Source: Megamerina dolium (lineage: Eukaryota; Arthropoda; Insecta; Diptera; Megamerinidae). Taken from it: DNA of 64,000 nt. Position 1 is the stretch's first letter. Each line of letters starts with the position of its first letter. Location: positions 80,069,128 through 80,133,127 of the forward strand of contig OY978525.1 of the NCBI GenBank assembly GCA_963854835.1. Reading direction: 5' to 3'. Both the position numbers and the translations under genes were made by a program. Of this stretch, positions 11,921-22,921 are shown piece after piece. Below the pieces are notes generated by a model. It was not told the DNA's origin and did not search any database. It saw only the letters and a list, made by a program, of their open reading frames with translations.

Positions 11921-12420
11921 TTAGCATACAATATTTAACAAAACTGCTTTGAGCAAAGTTTCTACGGAATAATTCTTGACCAATTTAAATACTACTGGTT
12001 TTGCGCGTAGGTTGTACTGCTTCACGTTTTGCTCGTACACCTTGCGTATATTTTTAGTCACGTCTTCTCGTAACAACATTAATTGATCCTCTCTATCTAA
12101 AGAAAACGAAGATTCCTCTAGTAACTTAAGACGAGCCATGTGTAATCATATTGAAATCGAATAAGAAATGATATTGAGCACATTTAGTGGTGCATAGCAT
12201 TTCTTAATACACATGATATACTGATTAAATGCTCATTCCATTCGCGATGATTTGAATTTATATACGCCCGATTTGCTGCTATAATTGAACGATTTACCCT
12301 TTCCGATGCATTTGATTGCCGTGAGTATAATGCAGTATAAATATGATTTATTCCAAATTTCGTGAGAATACTTTTAAATTCCTTGCTCCTAAACTATGCC
12401 CCATTATCACACTCTAAAGT
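11921..12420 (-). pseudogene. Gypsy integrase, core and C-terminal remnant
   Basis: Minus strand around 12420-12180 reads a DNGA followed by F(R)SKEF, HIYTALYSRQSNASERVNRS and an EWNEHL region, which are the second Asp and the Glu region of a retroviral-type integrase core. Frame 12139-11921 continues with MARLKLLEESSFSLDREDQL and VKQYNLRAKPVVF, typical of the gypsy tail. Damaged throughout. Confidence 0.68.
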
Positions 12421-12745
12421 TTCTGGTTCTCTGTATACATGAAAATTATTTTTTTATCAAAACTCAAAGTATTTCCACAAAACCCTCTCTTTCAATCGTT
12501 TGTAATCATCATCATGGAAATGACACGAAAATAGGTTTATTTCGGGGCCAACCTCTTCTAAAGAGGTAATTGCATCTCTATATGCGGGATAGAGTATCCC
12601 GCATTAGCCATACTAGGTTCGAGTGGTCAGTAATAGGTTTCTATAGGTTTCTTTTCGTCTTCCTCAGTACAGCGCCAATATCTATTTCTTGCTAAAATCA
12701 GGGTTAGTCAAAATAGGAGCAGTTGTAAGCATGGTTTTAATCTTT

Positions 12746-13520
12746 TCAAAGGCAGAGTTCCCTTCCTTTGTCCAAATAAATTTCATTTTCGTTGACATTG
12801 TGTCTGTAATAGAATCTGCGATACCAGCCTACTAACACCATAAACCTTGCTTGCTTGCCTAATCGATTTTGGAACGGGTCATGAAACAATTGAATCCACT
12901 TTTTTGGGTTTGTTGCTATTCCTCCTTTATCAATTATATAGCCAAGATATTTAGTCTGACTAACACAGAAATATAAAAAAATAAATATGTGGCACTTAAA
13001 GCCCCGAAGGGCTCTGTGGCCGAGCTTCCATTCCATTACTGTTGTGCGTGTTAAGTTTTGGGCAGTGTTAGAAGGGACCTACTTATTTTAGCCGATTCCG
13101 AAAGACATAACCCTGACATCACTTTTCTAAGCTTTGTCACAGAGATATTTCTGAAGCTTTTTCATGGCAAACTGTTACTGCTGGAAGAATTGCCATCAGA
13201 AGGCCAACACACTGACCACTGAGTTACGGTAACACAGAAATTACTTTTCTTAATATTGAGAGTAAGATTAGAGTCTCGGAACTTCTCCGCAATTCGAACT
13301 AGCACTGCCAAATGGCTGTTAAAATCTTCGGACACAATGCACATATCATCCAGATAGCCGAAAACGCAGTGAGTTACTGAGTCAATTTATCCATTAACCT
13401 ACACATCGTAGACGGCAATTTGCCCAATTGGATAAGCATCCTTTTCAGTGACGCTATATAATTTCCGTGCATCTAGATATAAACGTATTTCTCCTGGTTT
13501 TACCACTAATTTCATCGGAG
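12746..13520 (-). pseudogene. Gypsy reverse transcriptase, split by SINE
   Basis: Pieces show PMKLVVKPGEIRLYLDARKL (about 13515-13450), YLDDMCIVSEDFNSHL around 13350 (the YxDD catalytic block), NLTLNIKKSNFC, and after the SINE SQTKYLGYIIDKGGIATNPKK. The central palm is shortened. The SINE at 12973-13229 and its 12-bp target duplication fall exactly between the C of KSNFC and the following VSQTK, so the duplicated bases repeat three residues. Frame breaks follow at about 12850. Confidence 0.82.
12961..13241 (-). mobile_element. SINE copy 1 with 12-bp target duplication
   Basis: SINE body 12973-13229 between two copies of TAACACAGAAAT (12961-12972 and 13230-13241). It is the family described at 19163-19515 but lacks about 100 internal bases between the middle and the tRNA-like head. 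The head lies on the right (minus strand) and the A/T-rich 3' tail on the left. It interrupts the gypsy RT. Confidence 0.88.
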
Positions 13521-13534
13521 AACTCTAAACTGAT

Positions 13535-13960
13535 CTATCTCCAAACAAAAGACAACAAGGACTTCACTGCCTCAAGATGTTGTTGCTGTAAAGGTGTAAG
13601 GTAACAAGCATTATCACTATCACTACTATCTATTTTACTAGAAGACGAAATTGCATTGATTACTCCAGGAGCCAAGTTAAAATCTAGCCAAAAATCAACT
13701 CTTAATATCAGCCGTTGGGCTATGGATGGAATTATGTATATTGTCATGAAATGGCGCTGCTCTTTATATTTCATCTTAACTTCAATAAAACCTACAACCG
13801 TATATCTGCTGAGAGTGAATTTGTTTATACTTTGACATATCGGAAAAGTTTTAGGTGGCTAAATCCACTCCCATGCAACTAATATTGGCTCCGGTGTCTA
13901 ACATACCGAATTCTTTCCTACTCAAAATTTGCATAAAATTTGCTCATAAAATCTTTTATA
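13535..13960 (-). pseudogene. Gypsy aspartic protease
   Basis: Minus strand near 13910-13860 reads a degenerate active-site block (LDTGANISCMG), and 13774-13535 continues with RHFMTIYIIPSIAQRLILRVDFWLDF, the flap-to-ILG region where the usual G is replaced. A linker with YLTPLQQQHLEAVK leads to RT. A stop and frameshift lie between the two parts. Confidence 0.7.
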
Positions 13961-14230
13961 GTGTTCGTTAAGGATTGAAGATACTAATAGCTGTCTTGTC
14001 TAAGAGTAGAACGCTTTGTACGTGTAGTACTGCTAATTTGGGGAAAATCTCGGAAAATTCTATTTCGGACAACAAGATATTTACGGAAATGTTCATGATA
14101 AGTACCTTTGGGAAAATATATTCTCTCATAGTTCTCCTTCTGTTCTAGTGTTGGTTGTTTTATATGCGATTGATTATTTTCAGAATGACATACGTTTTAC
14201 TCTTCATCTTTAGAAGAACTAGCCTGTAAT

Positions 14231-14857
14231 TTAGGTATTTTGTCTATTACTTGGGGGCTGCTCGAGGGTGAATGAGAACCCCTTCGACAAGTTTTCCTCT
14301 TTCCTCGGTGACCATTTAGGGCACTGTGGTTTAAACGTGTTTGACAAGCCGCTGCCATAGCAAAATATTGTCCTTTCGTTCAGACAATCGACGCACAAAT
14401 GACCTGGTGCATGACAATTCCAGCACTTTAGATTCGGGGTTTTACTTATCCTAGCTACATCGAACTCTGATTTTTTAAAAAGATCCGCTTCATGCACATA
14501 ATCGACCTGGTCCACTCCTGCTATGTTTTTTCTAAATCCGTAATTTGTAATTCCAGTATTTTTTTATGGCATTCGACAATATGTTTCTTACGTTAATAAA
14601 TTTTCGTGTATTTGACACGAACGACGCAAATGTGTCATTGAATATATAGGTAAATACAATAACTCGTGACGGATGTATGATCTTAAATTTCTAGTCAGAA
14701 ATTCTATTAATTCTGGTTCGGTGACTGAGGTAGACAACCGGTCTAAGATGTTTGTAACCGCCTCATTTGGCGCGTTTAATTCATAATTTGGTAATTGGTA
14801 AATTAAAAAAAATAAGATAAGGTATGTGTTTAACCAAATGTTCATATTCATATTCAT
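14231..14857 (-). pseudogene. Gypsy gag: capsid end and zinc knuckles
   Basis: Frame 14857-14588 contains a capsid C-terminal segment (LNAPNEAVTNILDR followed by RNLRSYIRHELLYLPIYS and LRRSCQIHENLL). Frame 14515-14231 has CWNCHAPGHLCVDCLNE, a CCHC knuckle, and a second partly kept knuckle with FCYGSG and FKPQCPKW. Knuckles bind genomic RNA. The two frames are separated by a break near 14550. The paired knuckle style recalls Osvaldo/Ulysses-like gypsy elements, which is only a guess. Confidence 0.75.
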
Positions 14858-15346
14858 ATGAATACTTTACCCACAAAATCCTCCTCTGAACCCGCCTCCA
14901 GGGTGCCGACTAAAAATAGATATCACAGTCTAGCCTGTACGATGTCAGGCGGTATCTAGCTTAGATAAGGGTAAGTTGGTGAGTGTTTGTTACTCTTCAA
15001 TAATATAGCATTCGGCAACGTACTCTTATCATGGTCGGAGGTAAGGGGCTGGATTAAGGCGTTATGCGTTCCGTGCCGATAATCAGCCTGGCTGGAGGCC
15101 CTTTTTTCAAATAGCCCAGTCGCAAACGTGAGCTTATGGATACCTGGCGCCCTTCGTAATAAGTAGCCTTACCTGCGTATTGCAAATCTCTGCGCAGGCG
15201 GACATTTACTTTTTCGCAATTCGTGCGAACAAGATTGATTGTTACAACCCAAAAACCATATCTACAGCTGACAATAAGGCTTCAACAGAAGCCGAGCTGT
15301 TAACTGCTCGTTCCCACCTCTCGAACTTAGAACGAAATTCCTGCAA

Positions 15347-17253
15347 TGGCGGACAGCACTGCTTCATGCGAAGTAGTGCTGATAGCCACAGCGGAAAAAG
15401 TAGCGGAGGGGGTGGCGAAAAATGAGTCTTCTAAATAAGCCCATCTTTTAGCCAGTCCAAAACCAGTGGAAGCTTCTGTCATAGCGGAACGGCTCTTGAA
15501 AGGACTAAACCGGCGGCTGCGACGGTGTCGAACAAAGAAGACGGTGTCACTGCGTCGGCAGGGAAGTCGGTTTGGAGGCAGCGGAAAATATCGGGCCGAA
15601 CATCTGATGGTGCTAACGAAGATGCTTCTGGCTGAGTGGAATCGTTAGCTTTATCAGGTATGAGCGAAGAGGACGGAGCCTGCAGAGCTGAGCGAATCCA
15701 GTTGAAGAAACGGGAGAAACAGAAGAGAAAGAGGCAGCGTAAAAGGCCATGAAGTCGTCGGAGAAGACTATTGAGCAGCTTTGGGGCCAACTCAGTGGAC
15801 TTCTGCAAGATGAGTCGAACTTGGAGGTGGAGAACTCGGGGAAGAGTTCAGGGTCGATAGCGCCGGAGCCACTTTGAAAAGTTCAACACCTGAGGAGCCT
15901 CATCCGAAGACGACGGAGGGGTCAGTTAAGGTGGATGCTGGGAAGGATGGATAACCGTCCCTTGAAGAGGTTGGTAATCCTTCCACACAGACACCGAAAA
16001 GGTCAAGTGCTCGGGGAGATAGACGGCCAGTTATAAAGGCCGTCGCTCGCTCCGAACGAGGTTCGAGGTCCAAGCCTAACACGGGTAGGGTAGCTCTGAG
16101 AACGACGGTACAGGAAACTCCGACATCGGGGAGTGATATAAGATTGTTAACCCAGCGAACTCACAGCTCTCGCATCCGGCACCTGGGCCGATCGGTCTTG
16201 GCAGAGCGCCTAACCATCGAGTTGAGCAGGCAAAGGGGGAGCCCACCAGTGTGAGGAAGCCTTACGCTCAAGTAGCGAAATCCGACCTCATTATGGGAGT
16301 CATGGACTTGTCACTAGAGGGGCGACTGGAGGATACTCTTCTGAATATCTTCAAGGTATCTTTGTTACGGACTCACGGTGAACGAGGGCAAGACGAAGTA
16401 TCTAGTGTCAACAAACAAAGAGTCCCGGCGTTTAAGGTACAACCATGAGCTGTATGCCAATATTGACATAGTAAAGCGCATCAAAATCCAGCGGCTGCGC
16501 TGGCTAGGTCATGTCGAGCGAATGGAAGAACACGCTCCAGCTAAGAAGGTGTTATATTCGGAACCCGCTGGAGGACGACGCAGAAGAGGAAGACCAAACC
16601 TCAGGTGGAAAGACCAAGTACTGGAGAACCTGACGGCGCTTGGAATTTCTAACTGGCGCTAGCTAGCGAAGAACAGAGATGGCTGGCGAAGCATGTTATT
16701 TTCGGCCTAAATCGATATTCGGTTGTTATGGCCACATAAGTAAGTAAGTAAGTATCTTTGTTAGATGCCATGGAATCCCTTGAAGACGATGTTAATGACA
16801 TTGGATTTGTCAGCAGGACAAGAGTGGAGAGCGGATTGTTTGTACTAAGATGCAAAAATCATCAATCTAAGCAATGGCTGTGCAAGACTGTGGAGCACCT
16901 AACCGGTTTGTGGAAGGGTGCAAAGCTCAAATGTGACTGCCTTGTCGGCAAAGAGGAAGATGGTGATTGTGATTCATGTCAAAGCTGTGGCCAGCGATAT
17001 CATTCTCAAGAGGCTGCAGCGCCAGAACGCCTGTGTGAAGTACATTTCCATGGAGTGTTATCCGCACAGAAAAGTTTGGCGAGGCAGAAAGGGCAGGTGT
17101 CGTACTCACCGTGCTGTGTCTCAAGAGGCACGCGGAGGCCATCAAGATCACAGGGGGGAGACACAACTGCGATTCTGCAAGGAAGAAGCCATTAGGGCAG
17201 GAGGTGATCCCGCGCCAGGAACCATAAAATGTGGGTCAACTCAATATTCATAA
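15347..17253 (+). pseudogene. LOA copy B ORF1
   Basis: Begins at the ATG corresponding to copy A's ORF1 (MADSTASCEV), passes through the basic region and the MKSSEKTIEQLWGQLSGLL segment (from about 15749), and has a TAA at about 15951 shared with copy A. The nested LINE fragment lies at 16368-16751. After it, MLDAMESLEDDVNDIGF resumes ORF1. A stretch near 17040-17095 (CVKYISMECYPH) is longer than in copy A, which has lost about 30 bases there. Confidence 0.65.
16356..16763 (+). mobile_element. Nested LINE fragment in copy B with 12-bp target duplication
   Basis: Insert 16368-16751 lies between two copies of GTATCTTTGTTA (16356-16367 and 16752-16763). It is the counterpart of 4487-4879 in copy A, in the matching orientation relative to the LOA element, with the same internal deletion. 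It lacks a further 9 bases present in copy A. It ends in TAAG repeats. Confidence 0.88.
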
Positions 17254-18976
17254 CTGCATCAGCAATGATGTTCAGTTCAGGAGCCCTTTATCCTTCATGG
17301 AAGGATCAAAGGCCTATCTGCACAAAAGATCATTTTGTTTTGTCCACAAATAGAGGGGAAGTTGAGGACATTTTAGTTAGACATGGGATATGTGCGATTC
17401 TAATGTCTAACTTGTGCTCACCGGATCTCACAGTAGTGAGAATAGGTGTCGGTGCGAGTTCATTTATGATCGCATCAGCATACCTTCAATGCGATTCTCC
17501 AGAGGGACCACCTCCAAGAGAGGTGGAAGCTCTAGTGAGATTCTGTCATGGAAAGGGGGTTGGTCTGATCTCAGGCTGCGATGCCAATGCGCACAGTTCT
17601 GTGTGGGGCAGTAGCAATGAAAACTATAGAGGAGAGTGTCTACTCGAAGTTATAAAAAAATTTGGTCTACAAGTTGCCAATAGGGGAACAAAACCGACCT
17701 TTGTCGGCGCACGTCGTTGCGAGGTCATTGATGTTACCCTGACGAATGTCAAAATGTTGGATAGGATTTTGGATTGGAGGGTTGTGTATAGCCTAACCAT
17801 GTCAGACCACAGGGCCATTCAGTTTGGGGTTATGTCCGATAAAAGACATAGGAACGACTGTAGAATGGTAAGTATACCGAAACGAACGGATTGTACAAGG
17901 TACTATGAAGTTCTTGAGGAATTATTGCCAAGGGGGTTTAAAAGACATAAAACAACCGCAGAGGTTGAGTTTCAGGAGAGGGCTATCAGCTCAGCCATGA
18001 TCAAAGCATTTGAAGCTTCATGTCCTCTGACGGTATTGGACGAAGGAAATTCCACTCCATGGTGGAATGGAGAAGTAAAGTCCATGAAAAAGCAGACAAG
18101 GAAGGCTTTTAATCGTCATATGAGAGGGGACACAAAGCGTGGGACGACTACAAGTCAATGAAAAGGGAGCTGAAGAAGACGTGGAGGGTATTCTGCTCGA
18201 ATATGCAAGATATATCCGATGTATGTAGATTACAGATGATTATAACAAAGAACCCGGTTTCAAAGTTGGGATTAATTCTCAAAACGAATGGATACTTTAC
18301 AGAGACAATCGGGGAGTCGCTGAAATACATGATGGAGGTGCATTCTCCAGGAAGCTTTAGATCGGAAGATCCATTGAAAGCCAACCGAAAGGGTGCGAAA
18401 AGGGATGAAAGATTGGAAGCTGAGAGGATAGTCACCAGAGATGGAGTGAAAAACGCAACTAAGCATTTCTCTCGATTCAAAACAGCGGGTACAGATGAGA
18501 TATTTACAACCCTACTTCAGTGGGGTGCAGAAGCTCTGGTAGACAGGCTTCTGGGAATATTCACTACCTGCCTGGCTACAGGATATATCCCGACTCAATG
18601 GAAAGAGACTAAGGTTGTCTTTCTTCCAAAGCCGGGAAAAAGGGACTACTCAGAGGCTAAATCTTTCCGGCCGGTTAGCTTGACCTCCTTTCTGCTTAAA
18701 TGTATGGAGGGAGTACTGGCGGACTACATGGAAAGGACAACGCTTCTGACAAAATCACTGAGTAGGTGTCAGCACCCATACTTGGCTGGCAAATCCACTG
18801 AAACGGCCCTGCACGACCGCGTTCGCGTAGCGGAGAGAGAACTGTCTTGTGGAGGGAAATCTGTGTCTACTTTTATAGATATAGAAGGTGCCTTCGATAA
18901 GATTGGTTTCGATAAGCTAAGGATGGCCATTGCTACTCGTGAAGTCAGCCCAACCATTATAAGCATGCTGTTTTGA
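17229..18976 (+). pseudogene. LOA copy B ORF2, endonuclease and partial RT
   Basis: 17229-18161 encodes the endonuclease from after a deletion that removed the HHN and first QEP region: RHGICAILMSNLCSPDLTV, GCDANAHSSVWGSSNENYRGE, VIDVTL, SDHRAIQFG. 18158-18976 encodes RT from the thumb-side linker to FIDIEGAFDKIGFDKL and REVSPTIISMLF, ending at a stop created by a small deletion. A further deletion of about 24 bases lies near 18180, at the junction of the two frames. Confidence 0.82.
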
Positions 18977-19162
18977 GGAAAAGGAAATCAACTTTCAAAA
19001 TTGGAGTTACAGACTTGGAGGTAGGGTAGTCAAAGGGTGTCCACAGGGTGGCGTGCTTTTTGGATCAAACATCAACGTCTCCAAGGAGGTAAAGAATTTA
19101 GGTGTCATCCTGGATGAGCAATTTAACTGTAGCTGCGTTAAACATTCCACGTAAAATATCTT

Positions 19163-19515
19163 GTTAAATAATATAAAAAAAAATAAATATGTGGCAGTGG
19201 AAGCCCCCGAAGGGCTCATTGGCCGAGCTTCTCTTCCATTACTGTTGTGCGTGTTAAATTTTGGACAGTATTAGGAGGGACCTACTTATTTGTGACATCA
19301 CTTTTTCTGAGCTTTGTCACAGAGTTCTTTAAGAAGCTTTTTCATGGCAAGTTGTTACTGTCGGAAGAATTGCCAATTGCTTGCCAACAGGTGGGTACCG
19401 TTCGAAAGAAAAATCTTTTCGATATTAAATTTGTTATGCATCAGCCGCGGATTGAACCACGACCTACAGATCAGAAGGCCAACACACTAACCATGAGCTA
19501 CGGTTAAATAATATA
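19163..19515 (-). mobile_element. SINE copy 2 with 13-bp target duplication
   Basis: SINE body 19176-19502 between two copies of GTTAAATAATATA (19163-19175 and 19503-19515). On the minus strand the head shows a pol III A-box-like TAGCTCATGGTTAGTG and a B-box-like GGTCGTGGTTCAATCC, followed by a family-specific body with GAGCTTTGTCACAGAG (plus-strand form) and an A/T-rich tail. It is the best-preserved copy in the window and is useful as a reference for the others. Confidence 0.9.
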
Positions 19516-19788
19516 CAAAACGTTGTGTCGGCCTCTCGAAGATCACGACTAGAACTCACCTTTTTACTCCCCGAAATGACGTGTACATCCTGACTGTTTA
19601 GGCGTGTAATACTTTTTTATTTGTATATCTGTCCTTTTCACTTTTACACTATTGAACTAATACAGGTGCGCCTCGTGAATATCGCAGAATTTAATACATT
19701 TTTACAATCTAAGATTTCATAATTAGAATAATACTCTGACTAACTGACTATTATTCTAGAAGTTTATATATATAATTTATAAATACAT
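19516..19788. other. Unassigned spacer
   Basis: AT-rich sequence between SINE copy 2 and the Jockey-type LINE with no recognisable feature. Confidence 0.4.
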
Positions 19789-20251
19789 ATGTTACTTTAT
19801 TCATCAATTCATAATTCTTTAGGTCATACGTTTATCGCGGGGGGGACTATAACGCCAAGCACACTTATTGGGGTTCCAGGCTTATATCTCCAAAAGGTAG
19901 ACGTCTTTTCTCGACAATATCAAGCAACGGATATGATGCCATATCTACCGGCCAACCTACTTACTGGCCTTCGGATCATAGAAAAGTACCGGATCTTATT
20001 GACTTGCAGTAACTAAAAGTCTAAAAAGAACCCTTTTAAAGGCATGGCCATCCTTTGAACTTTCATCTGATCATTCTCCATCGTTCATTTTACTAAATGT
20101 TTTAGTTAGTTTCAGGGAATCAAGCCAGTATCTTACAAACAAATTCACTAATTGGCTAAATTATAAAAAATATATTAGTTCTCACATTGGCCTTAAAATA
20201 CCTCTTAAGACAGTAAAGCAAGTCGACAGTGCAGTTGAAAATTTCACCAAA

Positions 20252-20674
20252 TTGGCTCATGAAGCTGCTAAAATTGCAACACCTCAACATAAATTCCCAG
20301 ATTATAAAAAGCATACAAATGCCGATATTGAGGAATTAATTAAAATTAAAAGGAAAGCCAGGAGAGAATGGCAGCAGCATAGATCACCAAACCTAAAACA
20401 AAAATTGGCAGACTGGACTAAAACACTTAAAAGAATCTCAAAAGAAACCGAAGAGAGACGTTTAAATGTATATATTAGTAATGTTGCTGCAACAAAATAT
20501 ACAGATTATTCTCTGTGGAAAGCAGTCAAAGGTGTAAAGTGTCCGATAATAATAGAGGCTCCAATACGAATGCCAGATAGATCATGGGCAAGAAGCGATC
20601 AAGATAAAGCAGAAGCATTTGCAAATCACTTAGAAGGCGTTTTCAAACCAAATGAATCTACAAGAGATGGATGA
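20252..20674 (+). pseudogene. Jockey endonuclease-RT linker
   Basis: A 141-codon open stretch rich in Lys and Arg: KFPDYKKHTNADIEEL and IKRKARREWQQHRSPNLKQK, then VKGVKCPIIIEAPIRMPD and AEAFANHLEGVFKPNE. This is the linker between endonuclease and RT in Jockey elements. The upstream endonuclease (19789-20150) is frameshifted; its SSDHSPS-like end is at about 20060-20085. Confidence 0.78.
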
Positions 20675-20828
20675 TTACCAATCATGACCAATAATTTAAA
20701 GGAACTTAACAAAATCATAAATGAACTAAACGTCAAAAAAGCTGCAGGGTAAGTGCCAAAATAATCGCCGAGCTATCTCAAATTGCAGTAAAAGAGCTGT
20801 TACACATAATGAATGCTATACCACGCCT

Positions 20829-21710
20829 TTGTTATGTACTAATGTATCGTCGTACAGGCCTATTAGCCTGCTGCCTATTCTATCCAAAGTGTTTGAAAAA
20901 CTATTAATGTTGAAGATACAGCCAATTGTTGAAGCAAATAACATTATACCGTTGCATCAATTTGGGTTCAGAGCAAAACATGGTACAGTAGAACAAGTTC
21001 ACAGAATAGTATCTAACATTACAAAAGCGTTCGAAGCAAATCAGTACTGCTCAGCAGTATTTCTGGACGTCGCACAAGCTTTTGATAAGGTTTGGCATGT
21101 TGGCCTACTTCACAAAATCGGTTGTCTCTTTCCAGATAACATTTGCAAAATATTAAAGAGTTATCTGTTGAATAGGAAATTTATGGTTAAACAAAGATCG
21201 TATTTAACTCAAACACGTACGATAATGGCTGGGGTCCCGCAAGGAAGCGTCTTAGGTCCCTTTTTATATCTAATATACACTTCAGATATACCAACAAATG
21301 GCAATCTTTTCACATCAACTTTTGCAGACGATACAGCAATCTTGAGCGTCGATGATAATCCCAGCAAAGCGTCAGAAAAACTGCAAAGTCACTTAAAAAG
21401 AGTACAACACTGGCTGGAGACATGGCGTATTAGAATCAACGAATCAAAATGCGTCCATATGACTTTCACGTTCAACAGAAAAACATGTCCTCAACTACAA
21501 ATTAATGGTCAAAAAATAGCACAAAAAAACGAAGTGACCTATTTAGGCTTTCATCTTGATAGAAGGCTAACCTGGAAGAAGCACATTGAAACAAAGCAAT
21601 CGCATGCTAAATTAAAAGCAGCCAAACTTCATTGGTTGATTGGAAACGCCTCGAAATTGTCACTTCATAATAAAATGCTTATATTCAAGTCCACCATTAA
21701 ACCAATTTAG
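20829..21710 (+). pseudogene. Jockey reverse transcriptase
   Basis: A long open frame with all main RT blocks: SSYRPISLLPILSKVFEKLL, HQFGFRAKHGTVEQVHR, AVFLDVAQAFDKVWH, AGVPQGSVLGPFLYLIYTSD, TFADDTAILS (the FADD catalytic pair), and EVTYLGFHLDRRLTWKKHI. The frame stops at TAG (about 21708), where Jockey proteins have Trp before TYGIQLWG; the next codons continue the family sequence to about 22001, so a single TGG to TAG change explains the stop. The first part before 20829 is frame-shifted. Confidence 0.85.
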
Positions 21711-22190
21711 AGCTACGGCATTCAGCTTTGGGGCACTTCTTCAAACTCTAATATTGAGAAAATTCAGCGTGTTCAATCTAAAATCCTTAGACTTCTTTGC
21801 CGAGCTCCTTGGTACATCAGTAACACAAATATACACAAGGACTTACAGATTGACACTATTAAAATAGACATAGGGAAACATTGCCAACATTACTCTGAAC
21901 GACTAAGTAATCATCCTAATACTCTAGCGAGAGAGCTCCTTAAGCTTAAATATATTAAAAGACTAAAAAGCAAAAATGTTTTAAATATATCTTTCACATA
22001 AATCTCATTACTATTATATATGTCCTGCATGAAATCACATGTTATATTTGTTTGCTTTAAGTTATTTGAATGATTCTACACATTGGGGTAGAATCAACAA
22101 AATTTATTTTTTAGTATATAAGATTTGTATAATTATTGTTAGTTTCGTAAGAAAGATACAATAAATAGAAGAGAATGAAAAAAAAAAATT

Positions 22191-22561
22191 CTTAAAACCT
22201 AGAACTTCACCTTAGCCCCTTATTTTAATTGATTACTGATATTTTTCTCAAAAAATTAACACAAGTTCTTTTATAATATTGTATAACAAAATCAATGATA
22301 CTATTTTCCCCTAATTTCGAATTATTAGGGATTTTGACAATATCAATGGTAATTTTAGAATTTCGTGGCCCCGTCAAAATTAATATATGCATATTTTCGA
22401 CGTAGCCCCATCGGCCATTAATTATTCACTCATAGTTTAACAAGTTTTATAACACTCTCGACATTAATACAATAATTCTTACCAAAATGTCAAAACCTTA
22501 TGAATTAGAAGTAGATTAAATAGTCTAGCATTATTACAATTTATTTTCAATGATATGGGAA
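22191..22561. other. Unassigned AT-rich sequence
   Basis: No coding or repeat signal seen between the Jockey element and SINE copy 3. Confidence 0.45.
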
Positions 22562-22921
22562 AAAATAATAATAATAAATATGTGGCACTTATAAGCCCCG
22601 AACGGCTCTTTGGCCCAGCTTCTCTTCCATTACTGTTGTGCATGTTGGATTTAGGACAGTATTAGAAGGGAGCTACTTTTTTTAGCCGGTTCCGAATGGG
22701 AGAACTTTTCTGACATCACTTTCTCTGAGCTTTGTCACAGAGCTTTTTTAAAAGCTTTTCCATGGCAAATTGTTACTTCCTGAAGAATTCCTTATTGCTT
22801 GCCGATAGGTGGATACCGCTGGAAAGAAAGATCTTTTCGATATTAAATTCAGCCGGGGATTAAACCCACGACCTACAGATCAAAAGACTAATGCACTAAC
22901 CACTTAGCTACGGCACCTAAC
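22562..22921 (-). mobile_element. SINE copy 3
   Basis: Same family as 19176-19502: plus-strand ATATGTGGCACTTATAAGCC at the tail side and CACTAACCACTTAGCTACGG at the head side. A possible short target duplication ATGGGAA occurs at 22555-22561 and 22922-22928, but it is weak. Confidence 0.82.

Larger units (their letters stand above)
11640..14880 (-). mobile_element. Second Ty3/gypsy element, degenerate and SINE-interrupted
   Basis: Minus-strand order gag (14857-14231), protease (about 13960-13535), RT (about 13520-12746) and integrase (about 12420-11921) is the Ty3/gypsy order. Each domain is recognisable but frameshifted. A SINE sits inside RT. Upstream, LOA copy B begins at about 14885 in the opposite orientation. 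I cannot identify the LTRs. Confidence 0.8.
14885..19162 (+). mobile_element. LOA copy B: 3'-deleted LINE, mosaic of A-like and C-like segments
   Basis: Starts with the same 5' sequence as copy A (CAAAATCCTCC) and runs through leader, ORF1, endonuclease and RT up to 18976, then skips from the PQGG region (about 19050) to a fragment with FGSNIN and LGVILDEQ, ending near 19162. RNase H is absent. It carries the same nested LINE fragment as copy A in ORF1. The endonuclease segment follows copy C in its deletions and substitutions, while most of RT follows copy A. It is inactive. Confidence 0.88.
19789..22190 (+). mobile_element. Jockey-clade LINE, 5'-truncated, with poly(A) end
   Basis: Begins within the endonuclease (SLGHTFIAGG, 19805-19850) and runs through a linker, RT and a C-terminal region to an A-run at about 22179-22189 after AATAAA. 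No RNase H is present, in line with Jockey. Target duplication not certain: AATTCTT occurs at both ends but is too short to rely on. Frameshifts in the endonuclease and a nonsense codon after RT make it inactive. Confidence 0.85.
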
